Assembly: GCA_002943765.1 (NCBI GenBank) | Contig: PQWQ01000028.1 | Span: 62,001-126,000 of the forward strand | Source of the DNA: Psoroptes ovis | Lineage: Eukaryota > Arthropoda > Arachnida > Sarcoptiformes > Psoroptidae | DNA length: 64,000 nucleotides | Direction: 5' to 3' | Shown: positions 61,854 through 64,000 of the stretch, piece after piece | Layout: the number at the start of each line of letters is the position of its first letter | Numbering within the stretch: the stretch's first letter is position 1 | The notes under the pieces: model-generated | Database searches by the model: none | Seen by the model: only the letters and a program-made list of their open reading frames with translations | What the model was told of the DNA's origin: nothing | Program-made: the position numbers and the translations under genes

Positions 61854-64000
61854 TTAATGATAATTGTTGGAATAATTACAAATAAGTCTAGTATAAAACA
61901 TACCGAAATTTAATTTTTCAAGAAATTTTTTCAAAAAATAAACAGGTATACCAGATAACATTAGAATGAAACCGATTAGTGAATTATTAAAATCATTATG
62001 TATTGCTAATAATGTTAAAAACAGACATGATAATACAAATAAATATAGTAACCATAATGGTAAACGTATGGGACGATTCATATCTTTACAATTATGTCGC
62101 AATATTATGCCTTTTTCAAGATAAAAATTGTATTCAAAAGCTTAATATATTGATTGACATTTTATTATTCAAGACAAAATACCTGATAAAACAGCGATAC
62201 CGGTCCAAAACCAATTCGTAAAACTAAAATAATTAATCAATGCAAATATATCTTGTCCCAGAAACATAACAATCGTTATTAATACAGAAAATATTAACGA
62301 TATGATCGGTGTATAACGTTCATAATGTAACATTCCAATCATTGATGGTAAATGTTTTTCTTGTGCTGCTATACAAAATAATCTAAATGGAAAAAAATTG
62401 AAATTCAATTGAAAATGTCAAAGATATTCAATCTTCGAATTAAATTAAATTGTATTAAGCGAAAATAAAATTGATAAATCAATAAAAATAATAATAAAAT
62501 GAAAATTAAACCTTGAAGTAGTGAATATTGTTGCATTTAAACTGCCAAGCGTTGATATGGCAATCGAAAATGATATCAATGAATTTCCAATTGGACCAAT
62601 AATTTTTCTTCCATATGTCTATGTGTGCATGTGTGTGTGTGTGGGTGATATATGACAAAAATAAAAGAAAAAAATTTAATGAACAAAGATATCAGAAAAA
62701 ATAATAATGATGATAACAAAAATTGTGAATCGATTTTTGTCAAATATGTCAATTTATCATTATAAATTTAATGAATAAATTGAAATATTTCTAACTGTTT
62801 CTATGTTTAATAAATATCAAGAAATAATAATAATGATTATAGTTACCAGAGCGATAGCATCACGAGCAAGAATTTCATTCGGTGTTAATATTAGAAAATA
62901 TGAAAAATTTGCCAACACATAAATAATAGTTGAGATAAGGATGCCAATCATTGCCGCTTGTGGAAGATTTCTAATGTCATTATTATTATTCAAGATAATA
63001 TTGTTTTTTAAAAAATGAAAAAGAATGGAAAAAATAATGATGTCATTATCTTGTCAAATATATTTTTTATGCATTATTATTATCATGCAACAATAATAAT
63101 GATAACATACTTGTATGGATTTTTCAATTCATCAGTGATTATATTTAAATAATTCCTATTGAAAATTTTTGAATTTTTAGATAATGGTTGAATATCGAGT
63201 CAATTTATAATGGAAATTTAAAAATTCAAAAGAAAAAACAAAGATAATAATGATAAAATCAAATATTAAAAGATAAAATAATACACTTACCATCCACCGA
63301 ATGCAAACAATCCAGAATAAATTGCCAACGAATATATTGGTTTACATTTAATTGGATCGAAAAATTTGCCATCATCATCATCACCATTATCGTTATTATC
63401 ATTGAAAATATTATCAATAATTGTAAAATTATTATTATTATTCTTATTAATGTTTGTTATATAATTTTCAAATATTAACGTTTGAGATTGAAATTTATCT
63501 ATTTTGTATTTATTTTCAATGGAAAAAAATTCATTTTCGATTGTTCAAATATGTATTTAATAACAAACTTAACTACTCACCAAATATGTAGATAATAATA
63601 CCAGACAATATGATGGCTGACAGCGCTAATACTTTTAAATATGTGAATACATTTTGCATACCAATCGCCCATTTAATGTTTATACAATTGATTAATGCAA
63701 GTAAATCTAAATGATGATTGGAAAATTTTGAATGAAGATTGCTTAATCAATCAATCAAATATATCGAACGAACTTATCGTCAAAGCTGCAATAATTCTTG
63801 TCGATATTTCCAACTGTTGATTTGATGCTGATGTCGATGATGATGATGAATGTAGTGAACAATGTTCATTATTATTATCATTCTCATTAATTGAATTAAA
63901 CGTTAAAAATGTACCAATGAGATAATATGCAAATGTTAATGATATAATTGCTTGTGCAGCCGGTTTCAATATGATTACATTTAACCATAAATAAATAAAT
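61854..64000 (-). CDS. SLC7 LAT-type amino-acid transporter light chain, C-terminal part; 5' end beyond the right edge
   Basis: These carriers exchange neutral or other amino acids and pair with a heavy chain (SLC3A). Exons in window: 64000(partial)-63774, 63706-63581, 63498-63291, 63155-63111, 62970-62847, 62618-62512, 62382-62183, 62110-61854; phases match throughout. Landmarks: KPAAQAIISLTFAYY, NCINIKWAIGMQNVFTYLKV, IYSGLFAFGGWNYLN, TDELKNPYKNLPQA, STLGSLNATIFTTSRLF, AAQEKHLPSM, FALINYFSFTNWFW, LRHNCKDMNRPIRLPLW and LSGIPVYF. A Cys in EHCSLHS sits in the extracellular loop where light chains form the disulfide to the heavy chain. Two loops carry Asn/Ser/Asp-rich insertions, one of ~50 residues before FFDPIKCKPIYS. 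The donor after TI at 63773 is GTTCGT, weaker than the others. It belongs with LAT1/LAT2-type rather than CAT proteins; the substrate cannot be told. Confidence 0.92.

Noticed and set aside
1..64000. tRNA, rRNA and CRISPR signals
   Set aside because: By eye I saw no tRNA B-box (GGTTCRANNCC) with matching arms, no rRNA blocks and no regularly spaced repeats. A tRNAscan-SE run would be needed to be certain.

Overview
The window is eukaryotic nuclear DNA. It is AT-rich, its protein genes are cut by mostly short (about 50-120 bp) GT-AG introns, and its proteins carry long Asn/Gln/Ser/His runs coded by AT-rich triplets. All recognisable genes are animal genes (calsyntenin, chordin, PCIF1, RETREG/FAM134, MYLIP, Golgi alpha-mannosidase II). 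The compact genes, base composition and low-complexity style suggest an arthropod, most likely an acariform (astigmatic, dust-mite-like) mite. That placement is inference. The triosephosphate isomerase here would be the mite group-25 allergen if it is correct.

Layout. 1-18.4 kb: the 5' part of calsyntenin (minus strand), with an unusual 16.9-kb first intron holding a 5'-truncated LINE fragment, three short mariner-type MITEs, a (GT)46 tract and several hairpins. 18.4-25 kb: intergenic DNA around one intact single-exon ORF for a copia-like Gag with a zinc knuckle and an eroded protease-like tail. 25-31.9 kb: three minus-strand metabolic genes, a cationic amino-acid transporter (7 exons), triosephosphate isomerase (3 exons) and gamma-glutamylcyclotransferase (3 exons). 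33-34.5 kb: an FNDC4/5-like fibronectin-III membrane protein. 37-40.8 kb: PCIF1 (5 exons), whose catalytic NPPF motif is replaced by YPPD. 42.3-44.6 kb: a short chordin/Sog with four VWC modules but only one recognisable CHRD domain. 47.6-53.1 kb: Golgi alpha-mannosidase II (3 exons). 56.3-57.6 kb: RETREG/FAM134-type ER-phagy receptor (5 exons) ending in a LIR motif. 59.6-61.6 kb: MYLIP/Dnr1-type FERM-RING ubiquitin ligase, the only plus-strand gene. 61.9-64 kb: the C-terminal part of an SLC7 LAT-type light chain, running off the right edge.

For each spliced gene I rebuilt the exons by reading GT/AG sites and checking that the reading phase is kept across every junction; all listed models close in frame. 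No tRNA, rRNA or CRISPR was seen. The genes do not form one pathway. They are mostly housekeeping and signalling genes, with ten of the eleven recognised host genes on the minus strand.
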